From Arthrobacter caoxuetaonis (GTDB taxonomy: Bacteria > Actinomycetota > Actinomycetes > Actinomycetales > Micrococcaceae): a DNA stretch of 64,000 bases. The notes under the pieces were generated by a model. That model was not told the origin of the DNA and made no database searches. It was given only the letters and a program-made list of their open reading frames with translations. Made by a program: the position numbers and the translations under genes. Of this stretch, positions 10,134-17,852 are shown piece after piece; within the stretch, counting starts at the first letter, position 1; every line of letters starts with the position of its first letter. Location: positions 1,116,001 through 1,180,000 of the forward strand of contig NZ_CP099466.1 of NCBI RefSeq assembly GCF_023921125.1, given 5' to 3'.

Positions 10134-10889
10134 ATGTCATCTGGTCGCAGCAACAACTCTCAGGCGCTCCGTGCACTGAAGTTCACCGGTTCGGCCCTCA
10201 GCCTCGTGGCAATGTGCGTTACCGCACTGGCAGCGCTGGTGCTGATCATCGTTCCGCTGCTGACCGGGTCGCAGACGTACTCCGTGCTGACGAATTCGAT
10301 GGCGCCCAAGTACGCTCCGGGCACGTTCCTTGTCGTGAAACCGACACCGGCTGACGCGCTGCAGGTTGGCGACGTCATCACCTACCAGATCGAGTCCGGG
10401 GATCCCACGGTCATCACGCACCGGATCATTGGTGTTGGTGCAGGCCAGAGCGGCGAACGCGTCTTCACGACCCAGGGCGACAACAACGACCTCGCCGATG
10501 AGTCCCCGGTCCAGGAAGTCCAGATCCGGGGCAAGCTCTCCTACGCCGTGCCGTACGTGGGCTTCATCGCGAACGGCCTGGGAAACAGCGACCGCGGTGC
10601 CATCGCCCAGTGGGCGGCGGTTGGCCTGCTGGGTTACGGAATCGTGCTCCTGGTCCGCGGCGGGCTGGAGAAGAAGCGCAAGGGGACCGAGCCCGATATG
10701 GACGCCATGCTGCTGGACCTGCCTCCTCGCAGCGATGCGCCGGCGCAGGGTAGGAACAGCGCCCTTCCGCGCATGCACGACGACGACGCATCCCTCCTGG
10801 GCGACGATCCGATTCTGCACGACTGCGACCACTGTGACCACGAAATCTCAGCCCGCCGCGCATCCGGTGCCGTCAGTGTGGCTGTCTGA
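10134..10889 (+). CDS. sipW: SipW-type (ER-type) signal peptidase I
   Basis: A 251-residue membrane peptidase. One N-terminal membrane helix (~18-44) precedes the catalytic serine in the TNSMAP box (Ser55). The second box carries His96 in VITHRI instead of the lysine of ordinary bacterial signal peptidases, and TTQGDNND (~112-119) is the conserved D box. A Ser/His pair is the ER-type or SipW arrangement. A second membrane helix lies near 160-180. The tail is acidic and ends with a cluster of Asp, His and Cys (CDHCDH), unusual for this family. ATG 10134 is preferred because AAAGGA is 11 bases upstream; the GTG at 10125 is too close. It should cleave the alternate-type leaders encoded on both sides. 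Confidence 0.9.
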   Translation: MSSGRSNNSQALRALKFTGSALSLVAMCVTALAALVLIIVPLLTGSQTYSVLTNSMAPKYAPGTFLVVKPTPADALQVGDVITYQIESGDPTVITHRIIGVGAGQSGERVFTTQGDNNDLADESPVQEVQIRGKLSYAVPYVGFIANGLGNSDRGAIAQWAAVGLLGYGIVLLVRGGLEKKRKGTEPDMDAMLLDLPPRSDAPAQGRNSALPRMHDDDASLLGDDPILHDCDHCDHEISARRASGAVSVAV

Positions 10890-11806
10890 TGCACCCTTCC
10901 GTCCGGCCCACAGCGTCTTGGGGCGCGAGGACCGGCCTGGCAGCTCTGGCAGGGGGGCTGCTGGCCGCTGCTTCCCTTGCCGGCGCGCCTTCCGCGCAGG
11001 CAGCCGATGATTATTTGCAGGTCAGCCTGGATGGCAACTCCTTTGGAACATCCGTGAGGGGCGCTGTCTTTCCCGAGGGCGTACGCCTGGTACCGGGCGA
11101 GGGAAGCACTGCCTCCGTCTGGATCCGGAATGCCGGACCCGAGGCAGCGTTCCTCAGTGTTGGAGCCATCAGCCGGGACATGGACTCCGAACTTTCGGGC
11201 CATTTGTCCCTGGCCGCGACCCTTGCGTCCATCAACGCCGGCGCCGGAGGGCTTGGTCCCGCCGGAACGTGCACCGACCTTGACCTGGGAGCGGGTATCC
11301 CCGCCGGTACCGACCGGAGGCTGGACCTGGCTGCGGGGCTCGCCCTCGCGGCACCGAACTCCACGATGAACAAACGGGGTTCCTTCGATCTCGTGTTCCT
11401 GCTCGACGCAGCAGGGGAGGGGAACCGGTCAGCCTGCGACGGCGTCACAGGGGGAGTCCGTCCCGTCCAGCTTCCCCAGACCGGGGGGACGCCCGGCTCG
11501 TCGCCGGCCGCTCCCACGGCCGGAGCAGAAACGCTGATGGTCCAGGGAACTCCGGCAGCCGCAAACGCGCCCGGATTCGCCGTTCCTGCACTGCAGGCAG
11601 CACCTGCCGGTTTGCCTGCCCGGCCCGCTGCACAGCCCGCTGCCACCGATGTACCGGCGGACGTGGAACCGGCGTCGTTCATTGAGAGCACTGTCGAGCC
11701 AATCATCCGCACGTGGCAGGGCACGCTCATGGTGCTTTTGGCCGTAGGCTTCTTTGCAGCTGCTGCTGCCCGGACGCGCATCAGCCGGAAGCCGGCTTCA
11801 GCATGA
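10889..11806 (+). CDS. Secreted, membrane-anchored hypothetical protein with internal LPQTG
   Basis: A 305-residue protein coupled to sipW by a TGATG overlap. It has an ordinary-looking signal peptide (cleavage near AQAADD, ~38-39), a beta-rich domain to ~190 with two cysteines, then LPQTGG at 195-200, a long Ala/Pro-rich stalk, and a membrane segment near 278-297 with an Arg/Lys tail. In sortase substrates LPXTG normally sits directly before the membrane helix; here about 80 residues separate them, so sortase anchoring is uncertain. Within this operon it may be the anchor or assembly partner of the fibre proteins. I do not recognise a named family. Confidence 0.7.
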   Translation: MHPSVRPTASWGARTGLAALAGGLLAAASLAGAPSAQAADDYLQVSLDGNSFGTSVRGAVFPEGVRLVPGEGSTASVWIRNAGPEAAFLSVGAISRDMDSELSGHLSLAATLASINAGAGGLGPAGTCTDLDLGAGIPAGTDRRLDLAAGLALAAPNSTMNKRGSFDLVFLLDAAGEGNRSACDGVTGGVRPVQLPQTGGTPGSSPAAPTAGAETLMVQGTPAAANAPGFAVPALQAAPAGLPARPAAQPAATDVPADVEPASFIESTVEPIIRTWQGTLMVLLAVGFFAAAAARTRISRKPASA

Positions 11807-12564
11807 ATAAGGGATCCATGGACACGAACGACGACGCCCAGCAGCACCGCCGCGGCACTCTGAAGCGGTTGGCTGGCCTGCCGGGTTCCCGCACTGCCGC
11901 TGCCGCGTTTGTCCTGACTGTTGCGCTGGGCCTCGGTGGTCCGGCCGCCTATGCCTGGTGGAGCCAGCAGGGCACGGCAACGATCACGGTGACGGCGGGA
12001 AAGCCCACCGCACCGCCGGTGACGCCTCCGACGACTCCGGCACCTTCGCCGACGCCCACCGCACCGGTTCCGACGCCGACGCCCACCGCACCCGTTCCAA
12101 CGACGCCGCCGGTAACGGCTCCTGCGTCTCCGGTTGTTCCCACGGCCCTCACCTGCGCCAGGAATCCCGGCGTGGGTGGCTCAAACGGCGGGCGCGATAC
12201 CACCGTCTCCTGGTCTGCTGCCGGAGCGCCGGCGGGAACAGCCACGATCATCGACATCATGCTCGTCAGCAAGAACGGCAAGTCCGTGTCCGGCACGCTG
12301 AGCTACGCAGTGCCCGGGTCATCCGGAACGGTCGCCCTGGCGGCACTTCCCGGCATCGAGCCTTTCCTTGCCGACGCGCACGGCAAGAACTCCAAGTTCA
12401 GCGTTGCCGTGCGCAACGCGTGGCTCAGCACGGCGATCTCGGCCCCCGTTGTCCTCGGCGGCCCGGTGACTGTCGTGGGAACGCCGTCCGCTGCCCTGGC
12501 AAAACACGGCTTCCAGTACAAGGAAAACGGCGACTGGTTCAACTGCCCCAACGGGGTCCAGTGA
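11803..12564 (+). CDS. Exported protein with SipW-type leader and Pro/Thr stalk, last of operon
   Basis: Starts at an ATG overlapping the previous stop (ATGA); a second ATG at 11818 with AAGGGA just before it is an alternative. After a basic N-terminus there is a hydrophobic segment ending in AYAWWSQQGTATITV, again the Tyr-Ala-Trp pattern of SipW-type leaders. A Pro/Thr-rich linker of repeated TPAP/TPTP units (~65-110) leads to a C-terminal beta domain of about 140 residues with cysteines near both ends, probably disulfide-bonded. The architecture suits a surface-displayed domain on a stalk. The function is not known to me. Confidence 0.75.
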   Translation: MNKGSMDTNDDAQQHRRGTLKRLAGLPGSRTAAAAFVLTVALGLGGPAAYAWWSQQGTATITVTAGKPTAPPVTPPTTPAPSPTPTAPVPTPTPTAPVPTTPPVTAPASPVVPTALTCARNPGVGGSNGGRDTTVSWSAAGAPAGTATIIDIMLVSKNGKSVSGTLSYAVPGSSGTVALAALPGIEPFLADAHGKNSKFSVAVRNAWLSTAISAPVVLGGPVTVVGTPSAALAKHGFQYKENGDWFNCPNGVQ

Positions 12565-12580
12565 CCGGCCGGGAAACCCC

Positions 12581-13957
12581 CTAGCCTCTGGGGTTGTCTT
12601 TGCCCTCGAAAACGTCCGGGATCCCGTTGTCGTCCGCATCGACGCGCTCCGCCTTTTCCAGCTCGGCGTAGTAGCGGTTGCGGATGGTCAGCAGGATGGA
12701 GGCCAGTACAGCGGCCAGCACGGAGGCAGCCAGGATGGCTACTTTGGCGTTGTCGTTGTGGGCCGAACCCACCTCGAAGCTGAGGTCGTTGACGAGCAGG
12801 GACACGGTGAAACCAATGCCTGCCAGCAGACCGATGCCGGTCAGGTCCACCCATTTCACCGACTGATCCAAGGTGGCCTTCGTGACGGAGGTCAGCACCC
12901 AGGTGGTCAGCAGGACGCCGATCGGTTTGCCGATCACCAGCGCCGCCATGATGCCAAGGGCCACCGGGTCCATGAGGGCACGGCTCAGGCCCTCAAACCC
13001 GCCAATCGCAACGCCGGCGGAGAAGAACGCGAAGACCGGGACAGCGAGGCCGGTGGAGATCGGGCGGAAACGGTGTTCGAAGATTTCCGCCAGTCCAGGC
13101 TTGTCTTCGTTTGGCGGGAGTGGCTTGCCGTCTGCAGCGCGGCGCAGCACCGGAACGGTGAAGCCAAGCAGGACACCGGCCACCGTTGCGTGCACTCCGG
13201 AAGCGTGCATCAAGATCCAGGCGGCAACGGCCAGCGGAGCCAGGATCACCCAGAAGGGCCAGCGCCGGGCGCCAAAGAACCGCGGTTCGCGCTGCACCAG
13301 GAGGGCGAAGGCCGCCAGCGGAATCAGCATCAGGCCCAGCATCGCCAGGTTCACGTCTTCAGAGTAGAAAAACGCAATGATGGTGATGGCGATCAGGTCA
13401 TCCACCACCGCGAGGGTAAGCAGGAAGATGCGCAGCGCGGTGGGCAGATGCGAACTAATGACAGCCAGGACCGCCAGTGCGAAGGCAATGTCGGTCGCCG
13501 TCGGGATGGCCCAGCCGCGCAGGCCGTCCGAACCCGCGAACACGTTCACGCCAACGTAAATCAGCGCCGGAATAACCACCCCGCCAAAGGCCGCTGCCAC
13601 CGGGACGATTGCCTTGCTCAGCTGCCGCAAATCGCCGGCGACGAATTCCTTCTTGAGCTCCAGGCCCACCAGGAAAAAGAAGATTGCCAGCAGCCCGTCA
13701 GCTGCCCAGGCGCCGACACTCAGCTCCAGATGCCAGGGTTCGTATCCGAAGGTAAAGTCCCGCAGGGCGAAGTAGCCCTCCGACGCCGGTGAGTTGGCCC
13801 AGATCAGGGCGGCCACAGTCGCGATCAGCAGCAGGACACCGCCGACGGTTTCCTTGCGCAGGATTTCTCCGATACGCAGATGCTCCCGGTAACTGTTCCG
13901 TCCGAAGAAGACGGGGGACGCACCGGACGGTTCGGGGTTGGGCTCGCGTGAGGCCAT
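12581..13957 (-). CDS. nhaA: Na+/H+ antiporter NhaA
   Basis: A 458-residue NhaA with about 12 membrane segments. The functional aspartates are present in [12 protein letters not shown] (~155) and [11 protein letters not shown] (~187-188), the pair that binds sodium and protons in the E. coli enzyme. [10 protein letters not shown] and the GKPIGV helix are also conserved. It extrudes sodium in exchange for protons at alkaline pH or high salt. The extended hydrophilic C-terminus ([18 protein letters not shown]) resembles a calcium-binding thrombospondin-3-like tail, seen in some actinobacterial NhaA. It converges with the SipW operon 16 bp away. Confidence 0.95.
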   Translation of the reverse strand: MASREPNPEPSGASPVFFGRNSYREHLRIGEILRKETVGGVLLLIATVAALIWANSPASEGYFALRDFTFGYEPWHLELSVGAWAADGLLAIFFFLVGLELKKEFVAGDLRQLSKAIVPVAAAFGGVVIPALIYVGVNVFAGSDGLRGWAIPTATDIAFALAVLAVISSHLPTALRIFLLTLAVVDDLIAITIIAFFYSEDVNLAMLGLMLIPLAAFALLVQREPRFFGARRWPFWVILAPLAVAAWILMHASGVHATVAGVLLGFTVPVLRRAADGKPLPPNEDKPGLAEIFEHRFRPISTGLAVPVFAFFSAGVAIGGFEGLSRALMDPVALGIMAALVIGKPIGVLLTTWVLTSVTKATLDQSVKWVDLTGIGLLAGIGFTVSLLVNDLSFEVGSAHNDNAKVAILAASVLAAVLASILLTIRNRYYAELEKAERVDADDNGIPDVFEGKDNPRG

Positions 13958-14062
13958 GAAGGCTCCTAACAGTAAGTGGGTACGGCAGAATCACTGCCGA
14001 CCAGACTTCCCGGCTCACCTACCGTCAAGCCTACCGGTCCGGTGCCCCTTCAGGGGCACCGG

Positions 14063-14284
14063 CTAGCCAGCCAGGGCCCGGACCCCGATGACGGCGGTGG
14101 CGATTCCGAAAATCATCGCCGTCGTGATCATCATCAGGTTCGTGGTCATAAAACGGGTCGGGGCGCCGTTGGCGTCCCGTGCCTGCGGGTCCTTCAGGAC
14201 GCGGCGGAGGAAGGGCAACCAGGCGATGACCGACCAGAGGCCGGCAGCAATCAGGACAAACGCCAGGGGCGCAGTGAGTGTCAC
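14063..14284 (-). CDS. Small SCO4848-like membrane protein
   Basis: A 73-residue protein with two membrane segments flanking a short charged loop with FLRRVLKD and GAPTRF. The layout and size match the SCO4848 family of small actinobacterial membrane proteins, by recall. It is 34 bp downstream of the DUF2505 gene on the same strand and may be co-transcribed with it. AAGGAGAA lies just upstream of the start. No function is known. Confidence 0.7.
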   Translation of the reverse strand: MTLTAPLAFVLIAAGLWSVIAWLPFLRRVLKDPQARDANGAPTRFMTTNLMMITTAMIFGIATAVIGVRALAG

Positions 14285-14318
14285 GGGGGGTGTTCTCCTT
14301 AAGAACCGCTGGGCGGGC

Positions 14319-14816
14319 CTAGCTGTTTTCGATCCATTTGCCGGCCTGGGCTGCCTGGATGGTCAGCGCCTTGCCGATCATGGGTTCAGCAGCCTTGGCG
14401 ATCTTGTCGCCCAGGAAGGGGATGGAGGAGCTGACAGTGCCCTCAACGTCCGTGCGGGTGCCTTCGGCGACGACGACAAGCCGCTGTACCGCGCTCACCT
14501 TCAGCGGCACGCCGCCAACGGAGAGATCGATAGTGGCCGTCCGGGAGCCGTCCGGGGCCGGGGCTTCCCAGTTTTCCTTCTGCGTGACGGTCAGTGAGCT
14601 TCCGACCAGCTTCTTCGCGACATCGGGCAGCCGGTCTGTCGGGATGGACCGCACAGCGGTGAGCGTGAAGGGACCGGAGATGTCGCCGTCGACCTCCAGT
14701 GACACGAGGGAACCGCCGACATGCTCGCTGAGGCTCCGGATGAATCCTTCGTCCGTGTAGGTCTTCGTCAGCGTTGCGGCGTCGTAAGGAAGGGTAGTGG
14801 AAGCAGACAGGGCCAT
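14319..14816 (-). CDS. DUF2505 domain protein
   Basis: A 165-residue protein starting MALSAS, placed at 14816 because GGAGG lies 6 bases upstream; an ATG 39 bases earlier has no ribosome site. The whole protein matches the DUF2505 pattern: an N-terminal YTDEGFIRSLSEHVG helix, alternating beta strands and a long C-terminal helix, a SRPBCC (START-like) fold that usually binds a hydrophobic ligand. There is no signal peptide, so it should be cytoplasmic. Ligand and role are unknown. Confidence 0.82.
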   Translation of the reverse strand: MALSASTTLPYDAATLTKTYTDEGFIRSLSEHVGGSLVSLEVDGDISGPFTLTAVRSIPTDRLPDVAKKLVGSSLTVTQKENWEAPAPDGSRTATIDLSVGGVPLKVSAVQRLVVVAEGTRTDVEGTVSSSIPFLGDKIAKAAEPMIGKALTIQAAQAGKWIENS

Positions 14817-14929
14817 GTGGGTCCTCCGATAGGGAATGTGCGGAAGGCCTGGCACATGGTGCCGGACCCGCCCAACATCCTAGTCGGTGAACCGGAGCTG
14901 TCCCCAACTCGCGTTAGCGGGTGAGGGGC

Positions 14930-15628
14930 TCAGGGAATCCTCACACACCCGACAACTGACTGGTTCGCGTCATGCAGAACGATGGAATCACCCGAAGCCA
15001 TGTCAGGTACCAGGAAGGGGACGGATACCGAGGCTTCGGCTGATCCGTCGGGTTCGGTGGTGAAATCAAGGACCAGATTCGAATTGGGGTTGTCCCCGCT
15101 GCCCTGATTGACGAATTCCGGACCGATGTCTCCGGGGCTTTCCGTGCACACACCCTCATGGAGAATGCCCGTGTAGGACGCACCGGAGGCGAAGCCCTGC
15201 ACCTGCATGTCCACGGTGGTGTCCATATCCGTCTCCCGGATCGTCAGTTCCACTTCCGCTCCCTCCGGGATCAGCGCGTCGGTGTCCGGCGTGGCATACG
15301 CGGTCGCTATGGCGTTTTCACACCAAGGACCGAATGCGCCTTCGATGACGCCCCCTTCAAGGGCGGTTGGAGAAGAGCCGGGACACCGCTCAGCAGACAC
15401 TGTCCGGCCCGGGCCTGCCGCCTGGCACGAGGCCGACGTCGCTTCGGGTCCGGTTTCGCAGTCGCTGCTGACCCCGGTTTCGGACGCCGGGGACGACGCA
15501 GCGTTGTTCGCGGTGTCCTCCTCGTTTCCATCATTGGAACAGGCAGTGAAGAACAGGGATGCAGTGATCAGCGCGATGAGCACTAACAAGGCTCTGCGTC
15601 CCGCGGCGTGTCCCGGGTTGTGTTTCAT
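14930..15628 (-). CDS. Lipoprotein with degenerate Cu/Zn superoxide dismutase-like domain
   Basis: A 232-residue protein with a clear lipobox (LFFTAC, Cys ~30), so it is attached to the outer face of the membrane. ATG 15628 has GGAGG 8 bases upstream. The C-terminal ~130 residues follow the strand and motif order of SODC: ILHEGVC where SODC has the HxH-E..C copper motif, GPEFVNQ for GHFNP, GSGDNPN for the HxGDLPN zinc loop, and SIVLHD then VVGCVRIP at the end. Only two of the usual metal histidines remain, while the two cysteines of the disulfide are kept. I infer a non-enzymatic SOD-fold lipoprotein; a structure prediction would test this. Confidence 0.65.
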   Translation of the reverse strand: MKHNPGHAAGRRALLVLIALITASLFFTACSNDGNEEDTANNAASSPASETGVSSDCETGPEATSASCQAAGPGRTVSAERCPGSSPTALEGGVIEGAFGPWCENAIATAYATPDTDALIPEGAEVELTIRETDMDTTVDMQVQGFASGASYTGILHEGVCTESPGDIGPEFVNQGSGDNPNSNLVLDFTTEPDGSAEASVSVPFLVPDMASGDSIVLHDANQSVVGCVRIP

Positions 15629-15901
15629 GGGGCGGCCTCCGATGAGCTGTGGACTAAGCGTTGCGGTGTTGCCGTGCCCTTCAAGCGTTACAGCAGGTGC
15701 CGCAGAAGACCACACCCGCCCTCGTCAGAGGGGGAACCTAGCCGAAAACCCCGGCTTTGAGAAGGCCCCCCGCCGTTATTGGGCATAGTTCCAAAGCGGT
15801 CTGTTAGGAGTCCGAAGTATTCCCATAACATCGCGGCACGGCTTGTGTCCCGGGGGCGGCGCACTCAAAGCCATCCATTCACTCGCACTCTTAGGGGAAC
15901 G

Positions 15902-17665
15902 ATGAAACTTAGTAAATCCATGCGCGGGGCAGCTCTCGCGGCAACGATTGTCCTCACGGTGTCGGCAGGAGCGCCGGCGTTTGCTGCCGAGGTCAATTCA
16001 GGGGGTAAGGGCAGCTCGCATCAGGGGCCGGGCCAGGGCAAGGGGCCGGGCCAGGGCAACGGGCCGGGCCAGGACAAACCGGGAAACCCCGGTAAGCCCG
16101 ACAAGCCGGGAAACCCGGGAAATCCAGGTAAGCCTGACAAGCCCGGCAAGCCGGATAAGCCCGGGAAGCCGGGCCCGGGAAATCCAGGCAAGCCGGATAA
16201 GCCAGGCAAGCCGGGGAACCCGGGGAAGAGCGATTCCGCGAAACTTCGCGACAAGGTGAGCCTGAAGGGCCTGATGGGACACCTCGAGGCGTTCCAGGCA
16301 GCAGCGGATGCCAATGGCGGCAATCGTGCGGCGGGCACTCCGGGCTACGAGGCCGGCGCCCGGTACGTGGAGTCGCAGCTGCGCAAGGCAGGTTACGAGC
16401 CGTTCCGCCAGCCGTTCACCTATGAACAGTTCATCCTCAGCAGCGAGACCCTGGAGCAGGTGTCACCGGAAGCCCTCACCTACACCGCAGGGACTGACTA
16501 CACCACCATGAGCTACTCCGGGCCCGGGGACGTCACTGCGGAAGTGACAGCGGTAGACATCAACCTCACGGGAGACCGCGCCAACACCTCCGGCTGCGAG
16601 CCGGAGGACTTCGCGGACTTCACGGCAGGGAACATCGCGCTCATGCAGCGTGGAACCTGTCCCTTCTCGGACAAGGTTGCCAATGCGGCGGCAGCCGGAG
16701 CCTCGGCTGCAATCGTCTTCAACCAGGGTGTGATTCCCACAGAGGACCGCACCGGCCTGGTCAACGGAACGCTGGGCGGCGTGACGTCGGCGATTCCTGC
16801 CGTCGGCACCACCTATGCGCTTGGCGAGGCGCTCGCCGCCACTGCGGGTGCAACGGTGCATCTGGCCGTGGACTCGACAGTCCAGCAAACGGAAACCTTC
16901 AACGTCATTGCGGACACGCCCAAGGGCGATCCGACCCGGCAGGTAGTTGTGGGCGCCCACCTGGACTCAGTGCAGGAGGGTGCGGGCATCAATGACAACG
17001 GCAGTGGTTCCGCCGCCATCCTGGAAACCGCGATCCAGCTCGGCAAGACTGGCAAATTCAAGCTCGAGAACCAGGTGCGGTTCGCATTCTGGGGGGCTGA
17101 GGAAGACGGCCTGGTGGGATCGACCGAATACGTTGCCCAGCTCAGCGAAACGGAACTGGCCAACACCATGCTCAACCTGAATTTCGACATGGTGGGCTCG
17201 GTTAACGGCGGCCGGTTCGTCTACGACGGCGACGGGGATGCGTTCGGTATGACTGGTCCTCCCGGATCGGACGTGATTGAGGGTGTCTTCGAGGAGTACT
17301 TCGCCGGACAGGGCCAGGCATCGGCTCCGACGGAGTTCAGCGGCCGTTCGGATTACCAGGCGTTTATCCTCAACCAGATTCCGGCCGGCGGCCTGTTCAC
17401 CGGCGCAGAGGGCGTCAAGACCGAAGAGGAAGCAGCTCTCTTCGGCGGCACTGCGGGTGTCTCCTACGACCCCTGCTACCACAACACCTGTGACGATCTG
17501 AGCAACATCGATAAGAAGCTCTTCCACGAGATGTCTGACGCGGTTGCCCACTCCGTGCTGACCTTCGCCCAGACGGATGCGGACATCCGGGGCGGTGCCG
17601 GGGTTGCCTCCGCCCGCGCCCTGCCCGCTGCGCCTGAGTACCGGGGTCACGAGGCACTGCGCTAG
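15902..17665 (+). CDS. Secreted M28-family aminopeptidase with PA domain
   Basis: A 587-residue exported peptidase. The start at 15902 has AGGGGA upstream and opens a standard signal peptide cut near AFAAEV. Residues ~35-115 are a low-complexity tract of Gly, Pro, Lys and Asp. A PA domain (~205-300) is followed by the M28 catalytic domain with zinc ligands in [32 protein letters not shown] and YHNTCDD. This matches the Streptomyces griseus aminopeptidase type, which releases hydrophobic N-terminal residues from peptides. It is probably a nutritional exoenzyme. The Gly/Pro/Lys tract is not usual for the family and may bind cell wall or an acidic surface polymer. Confidence 0.92.
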   Translation: MKLSKSMRGAALAATIVLTVSAGAPAFAAEVNSGGKGSSHQGPGQGKGPGQGNGPGQDKPGNPGKPDKPGNPGNPGKPDKPGKPDKPGKPGPGNPGKPDKPGKPGNPGKSDSAKLRDKVSLKGLMGHLEAFQAAADANGGNRAAGTPGYEAGARYVESQLRKAGYEPFRQPFTYEQFILSSETLEQVSPEALTYTAGTDYTTMSYSGPGDVTAEVTAVDINLTGDRANTSGCEPEDFADFTAGNIALMQRGTCPFSDKVANAAAAGASAAIVFNQGVIPTEDRTGLVNGTLGGVTSAIPAVGTTYALGEALAATAGATVHLAVDSTVQQTETFNVIADTPKGDPTRQVVVGAHLDSVQEGAGINDNGSGSAAILETAIQLGKTGKFKLENQVRFAFWGAEEDGLVGSTEYVAQLSETELANTMLNLNFDMVGSVNGGRFVYDGDGDAFGMTGPPGSDVIEGVFEEYFAGQGQASAPTEFSGRSDYQAFILNQIPAGGLFTGAEGVKTEEEAALFGGTAGVSYDPCYHNTCDDLSNIDKKLFHEMSDAVAHSVLTFAQTDADIRGGAGVASARALPAAPEYRGHEALR

Positions 17666-17686
17666 CAGCTCATCTTCCCGCACCAT

Positions 17687-17724
17687 CAGAAGGCCGTCCG
17701 CAGGAAACTGCGGGCGGCCTTCTG
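17687..17724 (+). terminator. Intrinsic terminator of the M28 peptidase gene
   Basis: A 17-bp stem with one G-U pair and a GAAA tetraloop begins 22 bases after the stop codon. The arms are CAGAAGGCCGTCCGCAG and CTGCGGGCGGCCTTCTG. Confidence 0.7.
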
Positions 17725-17852
17725 CGCTGTCCGCCCTCAGCTGTAAGCCCGGTGCCGGCTGCCGGGCAGCGGGTAGGCTGGAATTACCGACCCGGGGTTG
17801 ATTGCCAGCTTCGGGTTCTTGCGTTGCCTGCCCTGAAGGAGATACCCCCGTA

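Noticed and set aside
14285..14318. Possible extra small gene between the SCO4848-like and DUF2505 genes.
   Set aside because: The gap is only 34 bp and holds the ribosome site of the downstream gene.
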